Shown: positions 1-9,500, counted from the stretch's first letter. The stretch is 64,000 nt of DNA from Neisseria montereyensis (GCF_024834045.1 NZ_JANUXW010000003.1:296100-360099); one strand, 5' to 3'. Notes: a model not told the origin generated them from the letters alone. Numbers and translations are program-made.

Positions 1-14
1 CCGAAAGAAATATC

Positions 15-923
15 ATGTGGTTCAAACAAGTCAGTTTTTATCCCTTGAATAAAAACAAACTGCCCGAATTGGAAACCTTAGCCGCCAAACTCACCGAAGC
101 CGAATTCACCCCCTGCATGGGTTTGGATTGGTTTAGCGAAGGCTTTTCCGCTCCGGTTTCATTTTCACCCGAAACCGTGTTTCCCGCCGACTATACTTGG
201 CGCATCGCCCTCAAAAAAGAAGAAAAAGTGCTGCCTGCCGGCGTGATTCGCGATATTCTCGACGAAAAAGTGGCGGAAATTCAAAATGCCGAAGCCCGCA
301 ATGTCGGCCGTAAAGAAAAACAAGAATTAAAAGAACAGATTACCGACGATTTATTACCGCGCGCCTTTACCCGCAGCAGCCGCACCCAAGCCATTTTCGA
401 TATCAAACACGGTTATCTTTTTATAAACAATGCTTCGTCTGCCAAAGCGGAAGCCATGCTGACCAAATTGCGCGAAGCCTTAGGCGGCCTTGAAGCCCGC
501 TTGCCGAACACCAAACAATCACCCTCTTCCAAAATGACCGACTGGCTTTTACAGGGCGCAGCCGAAGGCGGTTTCGAGCTCGATAGCGATTGCGAATTAA
601 AAGGCACCGGCGACGTTGCCCCCGTAATCAAAATATCGAAACAGGATTTAACCGCAGACGAAGTGGTTCAGCATGTGAAAAGCGGCAAAACCGTTACCCA
701 ACTCGGCTTGGTATGGCGCGAACAAATTGCATTCGTTTTAACGCAGGATTTCACCCTCAAACGCATCCAATATTTAGACGTTTTGCAGGAAGAAGCCGAG
801 AGCCACGGCGACGATGCCGCCGCTTTAACATTTGCCTCCCAGATTTTAATGGTCGAAGCATTAAGCACCATGCTGGAAGAATTGGCCGGCTATTTAGGCG
901 GCTGGCAGGAAAGCGCGGAATAA
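15..923 (+). CDS. rdgC: Recombination-associated protein RdgC
   Basis: RdgC forms a ring-shaped dimer that binds double-stranded DNA and restrains RecA-driven recombination; in Neisseria it has been tied to efficient pilin antigenic variation. The 302-residue product matches the usual family length of about 300 and opens with the typical MWFKQVSFY start, followed by the conserved FTPCMGLDW region near residue 31. Product and domain are therefore complete even though the gene lies at the window edge. It stands alone on the plus strand about 100 bases before dcd, with a DUS in the gap. Composition is typical of the core genome. Identification rests on overall family likeness. Confidence 0.95.
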   Translation: MWFKQVSFYPLNKNKLPELETLAAKLTEAEFTPCMGLDWFSEGFSAPVSFSPETVFPADYTWRIALKKEEKVLPAGVIRDILDEKVAEIQNAEARNVGRKEKQELKEQITDDLLPRAFTRSSRTQAIFDIKHGYLFINNASSAKAEAMLTKLREALGGLEARLPNTKQSPSSKMTDWLLQGAAEGGFELDSDCELKGTGDVAPVIKISKQDLTADEVVQHVKSGKTVTQLGLVWREQIAFVLTQDFTLKRIQYLDVLQEEAESHGDDAAALTFASQILMVEALSTMLEELAGYLGGWQESAE

Positions 924-1027
924 TCCGCCTACCGATAAACCAAACACCCACGGGCAAAACACCATACGGGTTTCAGACGGCCTGAAACATTCACGGCAAC
1001 CCCGTGCCCCAACTTAAAGGAAAAACC

Positions 1028-1594
1028 ATGAGCATTAAATCAGACAAATGGATCCGCCGTATGAGTGAAGAGCACGGCATGATCGAACCGTTCGAACCCA
1101 ATCAGGTTAAAGAAGTCAACGGCCAAAAAATCATTTCATACGGCACGTCCAGCTACGGCTACGATATCCGCTGCGCCAACGAATTCAAAATTTTTACCAA
1201 TATCAACAGCACCATTGTCGACCCGAAAAATTTCGACCCGAAAAACTTTGTTACCGTAGAAGACGACTGCTGCATTATCCCCCCCAACTCATTCGCCCTT
1301 GCCCGCACGGTCGAATATTTCCGCATTCCCCGCAACGTATTAACCGTATGCTTAGGCAAATCCACCTATGCGCGTTGCGGCATTATTGTGAATGTGACCC
1401 CGTTCGAGCCCGAATGGGAAGGCTATGTAACCCTAGAGTTTTCCAACACCACCCCGCTGCCCGCCAAAATCTACGCCGGCGAAGGCGTGGCACAAGTGCT
1501 GTTTTTTGAAAGCGACGAAGTATGCGAAGTTTCCTATAAAGACCGCAGCGGAAAATACATGGGGCAAACCGGCGTTACCCTGCCCAAAACCTAA
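1028..1594 (+). CDS. dcd: dCTP deaminase
   Basis: Deaminates dCTP to dUTP in the cytoplasm, supplying dUMP for thymidylate synthesis. The start at 1028 is chosen because it follows an AAAGGAAAAACC ribosome-binding stretch and gives [12 protein letters not shown], the normal beginning; an in-frame ATG at 1004 would add eight unlikely residues. The 188-residue length is standard. The KSTYARCGI motif and the [15 protein letters not shown] segment that carries the catalytic glutamate are both present. The gene follows rdgC with a DUS-bearing gap and is probably transcribed on its own or with rdgC. Confidence 0.96.
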   Translation: MSIKSDKWIRRMSEEHGMIEPFEPNQVKEVNGQKIISYGTSSYGYDIRCANEFKIFTNINSTIVDPKNFDPKNFVTVEDDCCIIPPNSFALARTVEYFRIPRNVLTVCLGKSTYARCGIIVNVTPFEPEWEGYVTLEFSNTTPLPAKIYAGEGVAQVLFFESDEVCEVSYKDRSGKYMGQTGVTLPKT

Positions 1595-1730
1595 TCGAAA
1601 CCCGGCAGCCGAAATCAAACCAAACCGATTTTGGCTGCTATTATCCGTTTCAGACGGCCTAACCGTTTCAAACCGATTTCACCGTTATATTAAAGCCATT
1701 CTTTAATCAACGGCCTGCAAGGTAGGGAAT

Positions 1731-2501
1731 ATGTCGCAACGCATACGCACCCATTATGACAACCTCAAAGTCGCACAAGACGCACCGATTGAAGTCATCC
1801 GCGCGGCTTACCGTTCCCTTTGCAAAAAATACCACCCCGATCAAAACCCGAACAACCCCGATGCCGAACGCATTATGAGCCTGATTAACCGCTCCTATGC
1901 CGTTCTATCCGACCCCGAACAACGCCGCGCCCACGATGATTGGATTGCCGCCCAATCCCACCATCACCACCCTACACCCTCAAACACCCCCAAACATCAA
2001 CCGAGCGAAACATTCAGGCCGTCTGAAAACCCTCCTCAAGCCCAAGCAACCTTTACCCGCTTCTGGCTCGGCCTGGTATTTTTTGCCATTATCCTCAGCC
2101 TCCTATTTTGGTTTGCCAAACAACAGCGCGAAGCCGCCCCCGCCTACCCGACCACCCGCCTCGACACCCACACCCCCGCCACCTATCCCGAATTCGCCCA
2201 ATACATGCCCGGCTACCCCGTTTTAGCAGAACAAGGGCACAATATGGTTAAAATCGACAATCAAAACAAACACTCCGCCGTATTGGCACAAATTTTCCCA
2301 AACAATAGCAAAACCGCCATCCGCACCATTTACATACCGCCCCAAGCCGACTTTACCGCGTTTAAATTAGCCGCCGGACAATATCGGCTGCATTACCGGC
2401 AATTGGCCGATGATACGCAGGAAGAAGTTTTATTTGAATTGGATGAGCAGCAGGCAGACGCACGGGTGATTGTTTTGGAAGATAGGGGGTTGGGGATTTG
2501 A
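1731..2501 (+). CDS. Membrane-anchored J-domain protein
   Basis: A DnaJ-type co-chaperone expected to stimulate an Hsp70 (DnaK) at the membrane. Residues about 5-70 form a J domain with the diagnostic HPD tripeptide in KKYHPDQNPN. A His/Pro-rich linker follows, then one hydrophobic segment near residues 105-125 (FWLGLVFFAIILSLLFWFA). The C-terminal part of about 110 residues is unassigned and probably lies on the other side of the membrane. It lacks the Gly/Phe and zinc-finger regions of true DnaJ, so it is a specialised J protein. It is the last core gene before the island, and an imperfect inverted DUS pair follows it. Confidence 0.8.
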   Translation: MSQRIRTHYDNLKVAQDAPIEVIRAAYRSLCKKYHPDQNPNNPDAERIMSLINRSYAVLSDPEQRRAHDDWIAAQSHHHHPTPSNTPKHQPSETFRPSENPPQAQATFTRFWLGLVFFAIILSLLFWFAKQQREAAPAYPTTRLDTHTPATYPEFAQYMPGYPVLAEQGHNMVKIDNQNKHSAVLAQIFPNNSKTAIRTIYIPPQADFTAFKLAAGQYRLHYRQLADDTQEEVLFELDEQQADARVIVLEDRGLGI

Positions 2502-2535
2502 GAGAGTTGGGAAAGATAAGGGGAATATACTTACA

Positions 2536-2572
2536 AGGCCGTCTGAAAGGTTAAATGGCTTTCAAACGGCCT
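2536..2572 (+). terminator. Imperfect inverted DUS pair after J-domain gene
   Basis: AGGCCGTCTGAA (2536-2547) is followed by an inverted copy with one changed base (TTCAAACGGCCT). The two can pair as a hairpin just downstream of the J-domain gene. It also marks the last DUS before the DUS-free island. Confidence 0.6.
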
Positions 2573-2705
2573 AATCAAGGTCAAGTATTAAATATAATTA
2601 TTGTATTAGAAAAAGCTTAATCAATATTATATAAACCAACTTATTTTTTAATAAAGAAGATAAATATGAATAATAAAAATCTATTAAGCGATTTAATCGC
2701 AGTTA

Positions 2706-2852
2706 TCAGACGGAGGTTTTAGACTACACCTTTTTAATAATTTAAATGAAGTGAATCAACTTACTGAAGATTGGATCAAGGTTTATAATACCGGAAGACC
2801 TTATAATTCACTGAATGATATGACGCCCTCTAGGTACAGACAACGGGCTTAA
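2706..2852 (+). pseudogene. IS3-type transposase C-terminal remnant
   Basis: The frame ending with TAA at 2850-2852 encodes LFNNLNEVNQLTEDWIKVYN followed by TGRPYNSLNDMTPSRYRQRA. This is the typical C-terminal end of the integrase-type catalytic domain of IS3-family transposases (W..YN..RPH.SL...TP..Y pattern). Nothing upstream continues the domain, so this is a truncated leftover of an insertion sequence at the left edge of the island. The element's ends were not identified. Confidence 0.7.
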
Positions 2853-3015
2853 ATAGTCTACGATAATGGTCGTATTAAGAATGGGGTATTTATAATATAA
2901 AGCTAAATCGGCAAAGAATATTTGACATCTGGTATTCATTTCAATATATTTTCAAGGTAAATTATATTGTGGGTTATTTTATTTGAAGCATTCCTTAACT
3001 GTCTCTATTGAGGTC

Positions 3016-3126
3016 ATGGCAAAACGCAATAGCCCCCAAGAGGAGTATGAGACATAGCCAAAGATAGATGATCGCTGGTTATCAGTGGACGAAATCAAGT
3101 TTTCAAATCAGGTTGATGCATTTTAA
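3016..3126 (+). pseudogene. Truncated excisionase-like HTH gene
   Basis: From the ATG at 3016 the frame reads MAKRNSPQEEYET, an in-frame stop at codon 14, then PKIDDRWLSVDEI, and ends at a TAA inside the inverted repeat at 3101-3159. DRWLSVDEI is the usual opening of excisionase/MerR-type winged-helix DNA-binding proteins found beside mobile defence and restriction loci. The recognition helix that should follow is missing because the sequence switches into the inverted repeat. I read it as a remnant of a small regulator or recombination directionality factor. The assignment rests on a short segment. Confidence 0.45.
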
Positions 3127-3159
3127 ACTGGGTTTAAAATGCATCAACCTGATTTGAAA
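3101..3159. repeat. Perfect 28-bp inverted repeat, 3-nt loop
   Basis: Left arm 3101-3128 begins TTTCAAATCAGG; right arm 3132-3159 is its exact reverse complement; the loop is TGG. The palindrome interrupts the HTH remnant at 3016-3126, duplicating its 3' end in inverted orientation. It lacks a U-run and does not look like a terminator. It may be a fold-back junction left by a rearrangement, a recombination site, or an assembly artefact. Confidence 0.85.
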
Positions 3160-3219
3160 TACAATCAAAGCCTTATCAATAACAGTAATTTTGTAAGACA
3201 TGTAATATCAGCATGTTAT

Positions 3220-3586
3220 GACCTCTTGAATTATTTGGCACACCGGTTGCTAAAGACCAAGTGCAGAAAGAAACGCAATTGGTTGAAAAAGCAAAAGGAG
3301 CAACGATGCTATCATTTATAGTCACTTCAATTATCGACGGAGATACCTTCGAGGTGTCACCGGAGTGGAAATGGAACGGTGAGACCGGAACCAAGTCCGT
3401 CCCGCCGGTTATAATGCTCCGGAATTGCACACCGCCAAAGGTCAGAAAGCGAAGGATGCTTTGTCAAAGCTTATCCATTGGCAGCAGGTTGAACTCAGGA
3501 CCGCTTACAAAGTGGATCGGGGCCGACTGGTCTGCGAAGTATTTGTCGGGAGCAGAAACCTTGCTGAGTTTTTCCCCGAGTATTGA
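3220..3586 (+). pseudogene. Thermonuclease (SNase-like) gene, frameshifted
   Basis: Staphylococcal-nuclease-like enzymes are calcium-dependent nucleases. From the ATG at 3306 the frame reads MLSFIVTSIIDGDTFEV, the classic DGDTF start of the fold. At about 3393-3397 the reading frame shifts, and the other frame continues VRPAGYNAPELHTAKGQKAK and on to VDRGRLVCEVFVGSRNLAEF, stopping at TGA 3584-3586. Both halves are recognisable, so a single-base indel broke the gene (or is a sequencing error). In-frame coding resemblance extends upstream of the ATG to a stop near 3220, and a GTG at 3261 is another possible start. It lies 46 bases before the operon and may once have been its first gene. Confidence 0.7.
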
Positions 3587-3632
3587 GAATTGTATGAAAT
3601 TGAAACCAGCAAATTAATCAGGAGAATGATCC

Positions 3633-4343
3633 ATGTTTGATCCTAAAAAGTTCACCACCCCAACCGCCAAACCGCTTCCCATCGTTCTGCTTCTGGATGT
3701 CAGCTCCAGCATGTACGGAGATAAAATCGAGAACCTTAACAAGGCCGTCGAGGATATGCTCGACACCTTTGCGCAAGAAGAAAAGATGGAGACTGATATT
3801 CTTGTTTCCGTCATCACTTTCGGAAACCAAGTTGAACTACAGGTGCCCTATACCAAGGCTTCTCAGGTGCAGTGGCAAGGTCTGCAGGCAAATGGTATGA
3901 CCCCGATGGGAACAGCCCTCAAAATGGCTAAGGCCATGATCGAGGACAAGGAGACCACTCCATCCCGCGCTTACCGCCCGACTGTTGTCCTTGTTTCTGA
4001 CGGCCAGCCTAATGACAGCTGGGAAAGACCGCTAGAGGACTTTATCTCCGAAGGACGCTCTTCCAAATGTGACCGCATGGCAATGGCTATCGGACGTGAT
4101 GCTGATGAGACGGTTCTTAAGCGTTTTATCGAGGGGACGCCCCATGACCTTTTCTATGCGGAAAACGCTGGACAACTCCATGAATTTTTCCAGCGTGTGA
4201 CCATGTCGGTGACAATGCGTACCCAATCCAAGAACCCGAACGTGGTACCGGCTCCGTCGGAGATCAAGCTGGACGGTGGCAGCGTTAAGTCGTTGACAAC
4301 CGGAAATGCGGCTGCTTCATCTGATGATGAAGGTTACTGGTAA
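3633..4343 (+). CDS. VWA-domain protein, TerY-like (operon gene 1)
   Basis: A 236-residue von Willebrand factor A protein of the TerY kind. The MIDAS metal site is intact: D22-V-S24-S-S26 in LLLDVSSSM, T90 in GMTPMG, and the later aspartate in VLVSDGQPND. No signal peptide or membrane segment is seen, so it should act in the cytoplasm as a metal-dependent protein-protein adaptor. The start at 3633 follows CAGGAG. It opens the 14-gene operon and is separate from the second, shorter VWA protein at 11490, which sits in the phosphatase-kinase triad. VWA and TerY-like identification is firm; its partner is unknown. Confidence 0.85.
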   Translation: MFDPKKFTTPTAKPLPIVLLLDVSSSMYGDKIENLNKAVEDMLDTFAQEEKMETDILVSVITFGNQVELQVPYTKASQVQWQGLQANGMTPMGTALKMAKAMIEDKETTPSRAYRPTVVLVSDGQPNDSWERPLEDFISEGRSSKCDRMAMAIGRDADETVLKRFIEGTPHDLFYAENAGQLHEFFQRVTMSVTMRTQSKNPNVVPAPSEIKLDGGSVKSLTTGNAAASSDDEGYW

Positions 4344-4364
4344 ACAAAAATTTGGAGGTAAATC

Positions 4365-4634
4365 ATGCCACAAGCAATTGGCGATCCTGATGAACTTGAC
4401 CGTTTCGCGCAGTCTCTGATGCAGTTCATCGACACGTTGAATGAAGCGGTTAACGGTTTGAATCATAGCTTTAGTTCCCTCAGGGATACCTGGCAGGACG
4501 AAAAACGAGCGAGTTTTGAAGAGGACTATAACGCGCTGGTGCAGCAACTTTCTCATTTTGAAGTGAGCGCATCGGAACAGGTCCCTTATCTTCACGCACT
4601 GGCATCACGTTTAAGAGATTATTTACAGAGTTAG
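4365..4634 (+). CDS. WXG100-like small helical protein (gene 2)
   Basis: An 89-residue, wholly helical-looking protein with no signal peptide. Its middle reads RDTWQDEKRASFEEDYNAL, the spacing expected of a WXG100 (ESAT-6-like) helix-turn-helix hairpin: a Trp at the turn followed by A/S-x-F and acidic positions, with Asp where the canonical Gly would be. WXG100 proteins are substrates or partners of EccC-type ATPases in type VII secretion. That fits the tandem FtsK/SpoIIIE ATPase four genes downstream, although no secretion membrane channel is present here. TTGGAGGTAAATC precedes the ATG as a strong ribosome-binding site. The family call is by pattern only. Confidence 0.6.
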   Translation: MPQAIGDPDELDRFAQSLMQFIDTLNEAVNGLNHSFSSLRDTWQDEKRASFEEDYNALVQQLSHFEVSASEQVPYLHALASRLRDYLQS

Positions 4635-4648
4635 AGTTAAGGTGGGGA

Positions 4649-5977
4649 ATGGCGCACGTATCAGTTGGACAAATTGAGAACCTCGAGGAGGCAATAGCCG
4701 GTCTTCAGTCGGCCTATGACTCGATGGAGAGTGCCTGTCAAGCCCAGATTGCTGCGGCTGAAGCCAAGTTGGCTGAAACGCAGCAGGAAGCTGATAGCAG
4801 TGCTCAACTACTGGACGCTGCTATGGAAGCCGAGATGGAGGCCGGGCAACAGCTGGAACAGACTAATGAGCTGCTCGCCTCGGCCAATGAGCAGTTGAGC
4901 TCTACTTGTTCATCTCTTTCTGCCTGCGAAGCGAGTGGCAGTTATGATGAGGATGGCAACTATGAACCTCCCAACTGTTCGTCTGAAGAAGCTGATTTCG
5001 CCGCCGCTGAATCAGCGGTCGCCGAAGCGGAATCCACTGTTATGGCAGCTGAGGAAGCGTTGGAAGCAGCGAAAAACCATCGCATGCAGATGGGGCAGAG
5101 AAATGAAATGGCTCGTCAGTGTCTTGATATGGCGAGTCAGCTGGCGGAAACCGTTCAGACGGAGTGTGCGACCCGGCTTGCCAGTGCGGCGGCTCACCTT
5201 GAGACTGGCAGAGCCCGGCTGAAAAGCGCGAAAACGGCTCTGAACGCCTACCTTGATACGCACCCTCCTGCAGCGGAGTTTTATTCATGGCTGAAATGGT
5301 CTCCGGACCCTAGCAAACCGGTTACTCCGAAAGACCTGCATTCTCGCCTGAATCTCTCAGTTGAACAGCTGCTCTATTATTTTGAATACCTCGCCGATCG
5401 TGATCCGGCATTCAGAGCCAAGATTGCCGACTACAGAAGCCAGCTTGAAGCTGCAAACGGTCCAGCAGAAAGGCATGCGGTTCAGCTCAAGATTCGCCGA
5501 AACCTGAGTGGATATTGTGCGGAAAAAATTGTGGAACAGGCATTAGGCCCGCTCGGATATAAGGCGGACACGCAGGCCCATACCACATTTGAGGACGGCC
5601 GATATACCAAAACAGATCTGATCATAGAGGACCTCAAAGTGCCAGTTATTCTCAGTCGCGGTGAAGTCATGAGTGCGCCTGCCGGTGGATCTATCGCCAT
5701 TGAAGTGAAGTGCGGCCGGGCGTCGTACCTCTATTCTCAGAAAGACCACATGGTTTTTCAGTCCGGCGGACATCAGAAAGCCAATACCTCGATGACGGTA
5801 TGTTCACGCGACATCAAGGATTTAACTCCAGAACAGGAAGAAGAACTGCGTGAAGCCCTTCGGAATGCCGGTTCACCTATAATGGGTATGCTCCCGACAA
5901 AAGACGAGATCGACAAAGCCTGCTGGGACATGGTGACCGATTCTATTGCAAATAACGGAGGAGCTTATGAAAATTAA
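4649..5977 (+). CDS. Coiled-coil protein with PD-(D/E)XK-like C-terminus (gene 3)
   Basis: A 442-residue protein. Residues about 5-220 are Ala/Glu/Gln-rich heptads expected to form long coiled coils, interrupted by a Cys-containing loop near 85-112. The C-terminal part holds D323 in KTDLII and E352-V-K354 in IAIEVKCGR, the spacing of a PD-(D/E)XK nuclease core. LXG/WXG-type toxins share this plan of a helical N-terminus with a C-terminal nuclease, and gene 2 is WXG100-like, so it may be an effector docked through the helical pair. The last 11 bases overlap the next gene. The nuclease call is inference from the motif and needs structural support. Confidence 0.6.
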   Translation: MAHVSVGQIENLEEAIAGLQSAYDSMESACQAQIAAAEAKLAETQQEADSSAQLLDAAMEAEMEAGQQLEQTNELLASANEQLSSTCSSLSACEASGSYDEDGNYEPPNCSSEEADFAAAESAVAEAESTVMAAEEALEAAKNHRMQMGQRNEMARQCLDMASQLAETVQTECATRLASAAAHLETGRARLKSAKTALNAYLDTHPPAAEFYSWLKWSPDPSKPVTPKDLHSRLNLSVEQLLYYFEYLADRDPAFRAKIADYRSQLEAANGPAERHAVQLKIRRNLSGYCAEKIVEQALGPLGYKADTQAHTTFEDGRYTKTDLIIEDLKVPVILSRGEVMSAPAGGSIAIEVKCGRASYLYSQKDHMVFQSGGHQKANTSMTVCSRDIKDLTPEQEEELREALRNAGSPIMGMLPTKDEIDKACWDMVTDSIANNGGAYEN

Positions 5978-6344
5978 AATCGCTCTGATACCCAGTGAAC
6001 ACACCAGTAAGGCTCAGGATCTTTCCTCCAAGCTCCAGAATGCGATGGAGGCAGGTGAGATGAGTACTGTTGACCAGCTCACGGAAGAGCTGATTTCATT
6101 AACGGATAGCGAGCAATCCTTGTCTCTGTCGGAAAAATACTGGCACCAGCTGATTGAAAAGGTCAGAAGCTTTGATGACGTTTTCAAGTCTGACTACGTC
6201 ATGGCCAAACCGCAACTCGAGACGATTATTGCAGCCGGTGTGGCTGAAGCATTTGCGGATGTTTCAGGTGTTGTTGAGCGGGCATTGAAGGCTGATGGTG
6301 TCGTCCTCCAGCTACCGTTTGAAGAGGCGGATGCCGATGTTTGA
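5967..6344 (+). CDS. Small helical protein, unknown function (gene 4)
   Basis: A 125-residue protein of unknown family. The ATG at 5967 is chosen because GGAGGAGCTT lies immediately upstream; an earlier in-frame ATG at 5946 has no such site and lies further inside gene 3. The product begins MKIKIALIPSEHTSKAQDL and is rich in Glu, Ser and Leu, so it is probably an all-helical soluble protein. No catalytic motif is visible. It overlaps both neighbours by about ten bases, which suggests coupled translation and a structural or adaptor role beside the WXG-like and coiled-coil proteins. Confidence 0.6.
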   Translation: MKIKIALIPSEHTSKAQDLSSKLQNAMEAGEMSTVDQLTEELISLTDSEQSLSLSEKYWHQLIEKVRSFDDVFKSDYVMAKPQLETIIAAGVAEAFADVSGVVERALKADGVVLQLPFEEADADV

Positions 6345-6558
6345 TGATTTATTTAATGCGACTTCACAACAGATGGGCAGATTTTCTGACACAGTCAGGG
6401 ACGAGTTTGGCCAGTCAATTGTTTCAGACGTTTTCGAGCCTCTATTGCAGGACATATCCGGCCTTCAGAAAATGGGAGAGTTATTTCAAACCAGAGCTGC
6501 TGAAATTGATCAGCTAACAGGAGAACTGCAATCGATAGGAAGCATGAGCCATGAGTAA
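6337..6558 (+). CDS. Small helical protein, unknown function (gene 5)
   Basis: A product of about 73 residues beginning MFDDLFNATSQQMGRFSDTV. Two ATGs at 6331 and 6337 are possible; 6337 is preferred because GAGG lies nine bases before it. The protein looks like one helical hairpin (a GRFSDTVRDEFG segment, then LQKMGELFQTRAAEIDQL), similar in size and shape to WXG100 partners but without the Trp motif. It may therefore be a second helical partner in the complex. It overlaps gene 4 by eight bases and gene 6 by eight. No function can be assigned from sequence. Confidence 0.5.
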   Translation: MFDDLFNATSQQMGRFSDTVRDEFGQSIVSDVFEPLLQDISGLQKMGELFQTRAAEIDQLTGELQSIGSMSHE

Positions 6559-9500
6559 AAGTGGGAAACACAGGGAGTCCATGCCTAAGCGATTGTTTGA
6601 TGCCGTTGGTGCATTGAATAAGGCGATTCTAAGGAAAGAAGATATCTTCCATCAGCTTGAAACAGAATTCAAGCAATCGGAGCAGGACTACGACAGAACC
6701 GTGGCTAATCTCAGAGCTATCAGCGACTCAGCAGAGAGAGGCGAATTCGTCGCGCTGTATGATAAAGATAGAGGCTTGCAGAAAGATCTGCAATCACTAA
6801 GCGATGAGATCCGCAGCATAGAGGATCATATCAAACAGATTGAAAAAGCTATCTCCGATCTCGAGAGTGATAAGGACAGACTTGACCGTGAAATCAACGA
6901 GCGCCCCATCTTAATTTCAATTGTGAAATATGTATTCGGTGATATTGAACGTGAGGAATCCGAAAGAATTCAAAGAGAAATTCAGCAGAATGAGCTTGGT
7001 AAAGATGATTTAATAAAAACAAGATCCAAACTCAGCTCCCGAAAGGCTGGTTTGGAGAATCGCCAGAATGACCTAAAAGTTGAGCTTTCCAATATACAGG
7101 CGAAGATTAAGCGGTTGAGCGATTCCAAACTCGCGGGAGCCAGAAAACGAAATGATGCGTTGAATGCTCTCAAGTCAAAAAAAGAGCGGATTCGAGATAT
7201 GAAACAGCAGGTACATGATGATTTTGAGAAGGAATGGGTTTCGGCCCTCAAAAATCTTGATGACCTGTGCAAAAGAGTCCGCCAGCGCCAGCCGCATCTG
7301 AATGAGTTAACAATTGAAAATATCAACACGGGCACGCATTTTCCTGACGCTCTGGCATTCGGGCGTATGTACCTAACCTATCAGAACTGGAAAGGCTATA
7401 TCCCACGACTGATCCCCTTTCCATTCAAGAAATCCCTCTGGTTGCCTGACCAGACTACAGGACATCGGCTGATTCACCAACTAATTCTCCGGCTGATGCA
7501 CTGCATGCCGGTCGGCAATGTTGAAATTACCGCTGCAGATCCGCTGAGACTGGGCACGTCTCTGGGCCCCTTTCTTCCTCTGCTGAAAGTGAAGCGGCTC
7601 TTTCCCGAGCAGCGAGTGCTGACCCGGTCGGACGAGCTGGAAAATGCGCTGGCCCTGTTGACGGATTATGTCGAGGATCTGCTTCAGAATAAATTTAAGG
7701 GAGAGATTAAGAGCTGGTCCGCCTACAACTCGGCAAACAGCAGCAATCCCATACCCTACAAACTACTATCTATTTTCGGGATGCCGGAACAATTGACGGA
7801 CAAAAGCCTCTGGTACCTTGGCCGCCTTCTGGAATACGGTCCTGTCTGCGGCGTGCTTCCGGTGTTGACCATTGATGAAGATCGGCTGGAGGATCGAAAG
7901 TTTACAGGACTACGCACCGCGATAGACAAATATTCTAAGAGAATGGATTCCATTGTTCCGGCAGAGATACTGACCAAGCATGTTTCTGAAATCAGCGTTG
8001 TGGAGGAACAGGAGTTCTGGCCAGAACGTTCTGAACTAGCGAATTTTCTGGCATCCATATCAGACCGATATGAACAGAGCTCAAAATTCAGTAAGAGTCT
8101 GACGGATCTCTGGTGCAATTCGGACTACTGGGGGCAAGACGCTGTTCAGGGCATACAGGTGCCGATCGGCTGGACTTCGAATGGCAAGATCGTTCCTTTC
8201 TCAATTGGCGGGGTGAATACCGAACACCATGTTCTTCTGGCCGGGCGTTCAGGCTCAGGTAAATCAAACTTGCTCCATATTCTGATTCATAGCCTTTGCC
8301 ACACATATTCACCCTCAGAGTTGAATATCTATCTGCTGGATTACAAACAGGGCACAGAATTCAGTGTTTATGCTTCCCCTCCGCTGCCTCAGGCGAAACT
8401 GGTGGCCACAGAGAGTGATCCCGAATACGGTGTCACTGTTCTGACACATTTGACCGAGGAACTTGAAAAACGCGCTCAGGAGTTCAAAAGCCGGTCTGTC
8501 CGCGACTTTTATGAATACAGAGAATCTTCAACAACTGAACTTCCGCGTATTCTGCTGATTATTGATGAGTTTCAGATCCTGTTTTCTGAAGGCAGACAAG
8601 TAGCTGAACCTGCAGAGAAAATGTTGAACCAACTACTGAGACAAGGACGAGCCTATGGCATACATGTGCTGCTGTCCACGCAGACACTAAAAGGAATCCA
8701 GTCTCTTTCAATGGGTCAGCTAATAAGCCAGATCGGCTGCCGGATCGCCCTTGCCTGTAGCGAGGAAGATTCCGCGATGATTCTTGGCAACAGTAACTGG
8801 GAGGCTTCCAAATTGAGCAGCCCCCCAGAGGGGATCATTAACAATTCCAACGGGGCAAAATCGGCAAATCAACGGTTTCTGATTCCATTTGCCGATCGAG
8901 AATTGTGCAAAAATCACATTGCCAAGATTACTCAGGTGGCCAACCAACGTGGTTACAGTAGTTCGACAAAAGTATTTAACGGCTCGCGTCTGCCTGAAAT
9001 GCCCGCAGTTGATTGGTTCAACTCAAAAAACCACGAAACGATACAGTTACACCTTGGTGAAAGGTTGAGTTTTGAAGCCGAACCGCTCTCGCTGGCTCTT
9101 GTTAACCGGCCGTCATCAAATTTGCTGATATGCGGCTATAACGACGCAATCCATGACGGACTGCTCGCCTCCATCCTTCAAAGCTTGGATTCTCAGGATG
9201 GCATTGATGAGATCATCTACTTTAATGGGCGCTCCATCATACCGGTGGGTGCATCAAAATATCTCGATGGTTCCGGGAAAAAAACCGTTTCCAAATACGA
9301 TAGTGTTCCCACGCTGAATCTGACCGAGATTTCCGGGAAATTAAAGCAATCAAAAAGAATCGTGATTATTGACGGGCTGGATTTGACCAAAGAATTTCAC
9401 TCCGGACCGGCGAGTGTTAGACCGGTGAAGAAAGATGAGCCATCTTCACCAGAAGAGAGTCTGAAAAAAATTCTCGAAGACGGTCCGCTACAAGGGACAT

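Noticed and set aside
590-985. 131-residue plus-strand frame inside rdgC
   Set aside because: Arg-rich out-of-frame reading of rdgC, with no start signal and no known family.
3139-3321. 60-residue frame next to the 28-bp hairpin
   Set aside because: It starts inside the right arm of the inverted repeat, has no family likeness, and overlaps the thermonuclease remnant in another frame.
5155-5166. A DUS inside the operon (TTCAGACGGAG)
   Set aside because: The last bases do not match (GAG instead of GCC), and it lies inside the gene 3 coding sequence.
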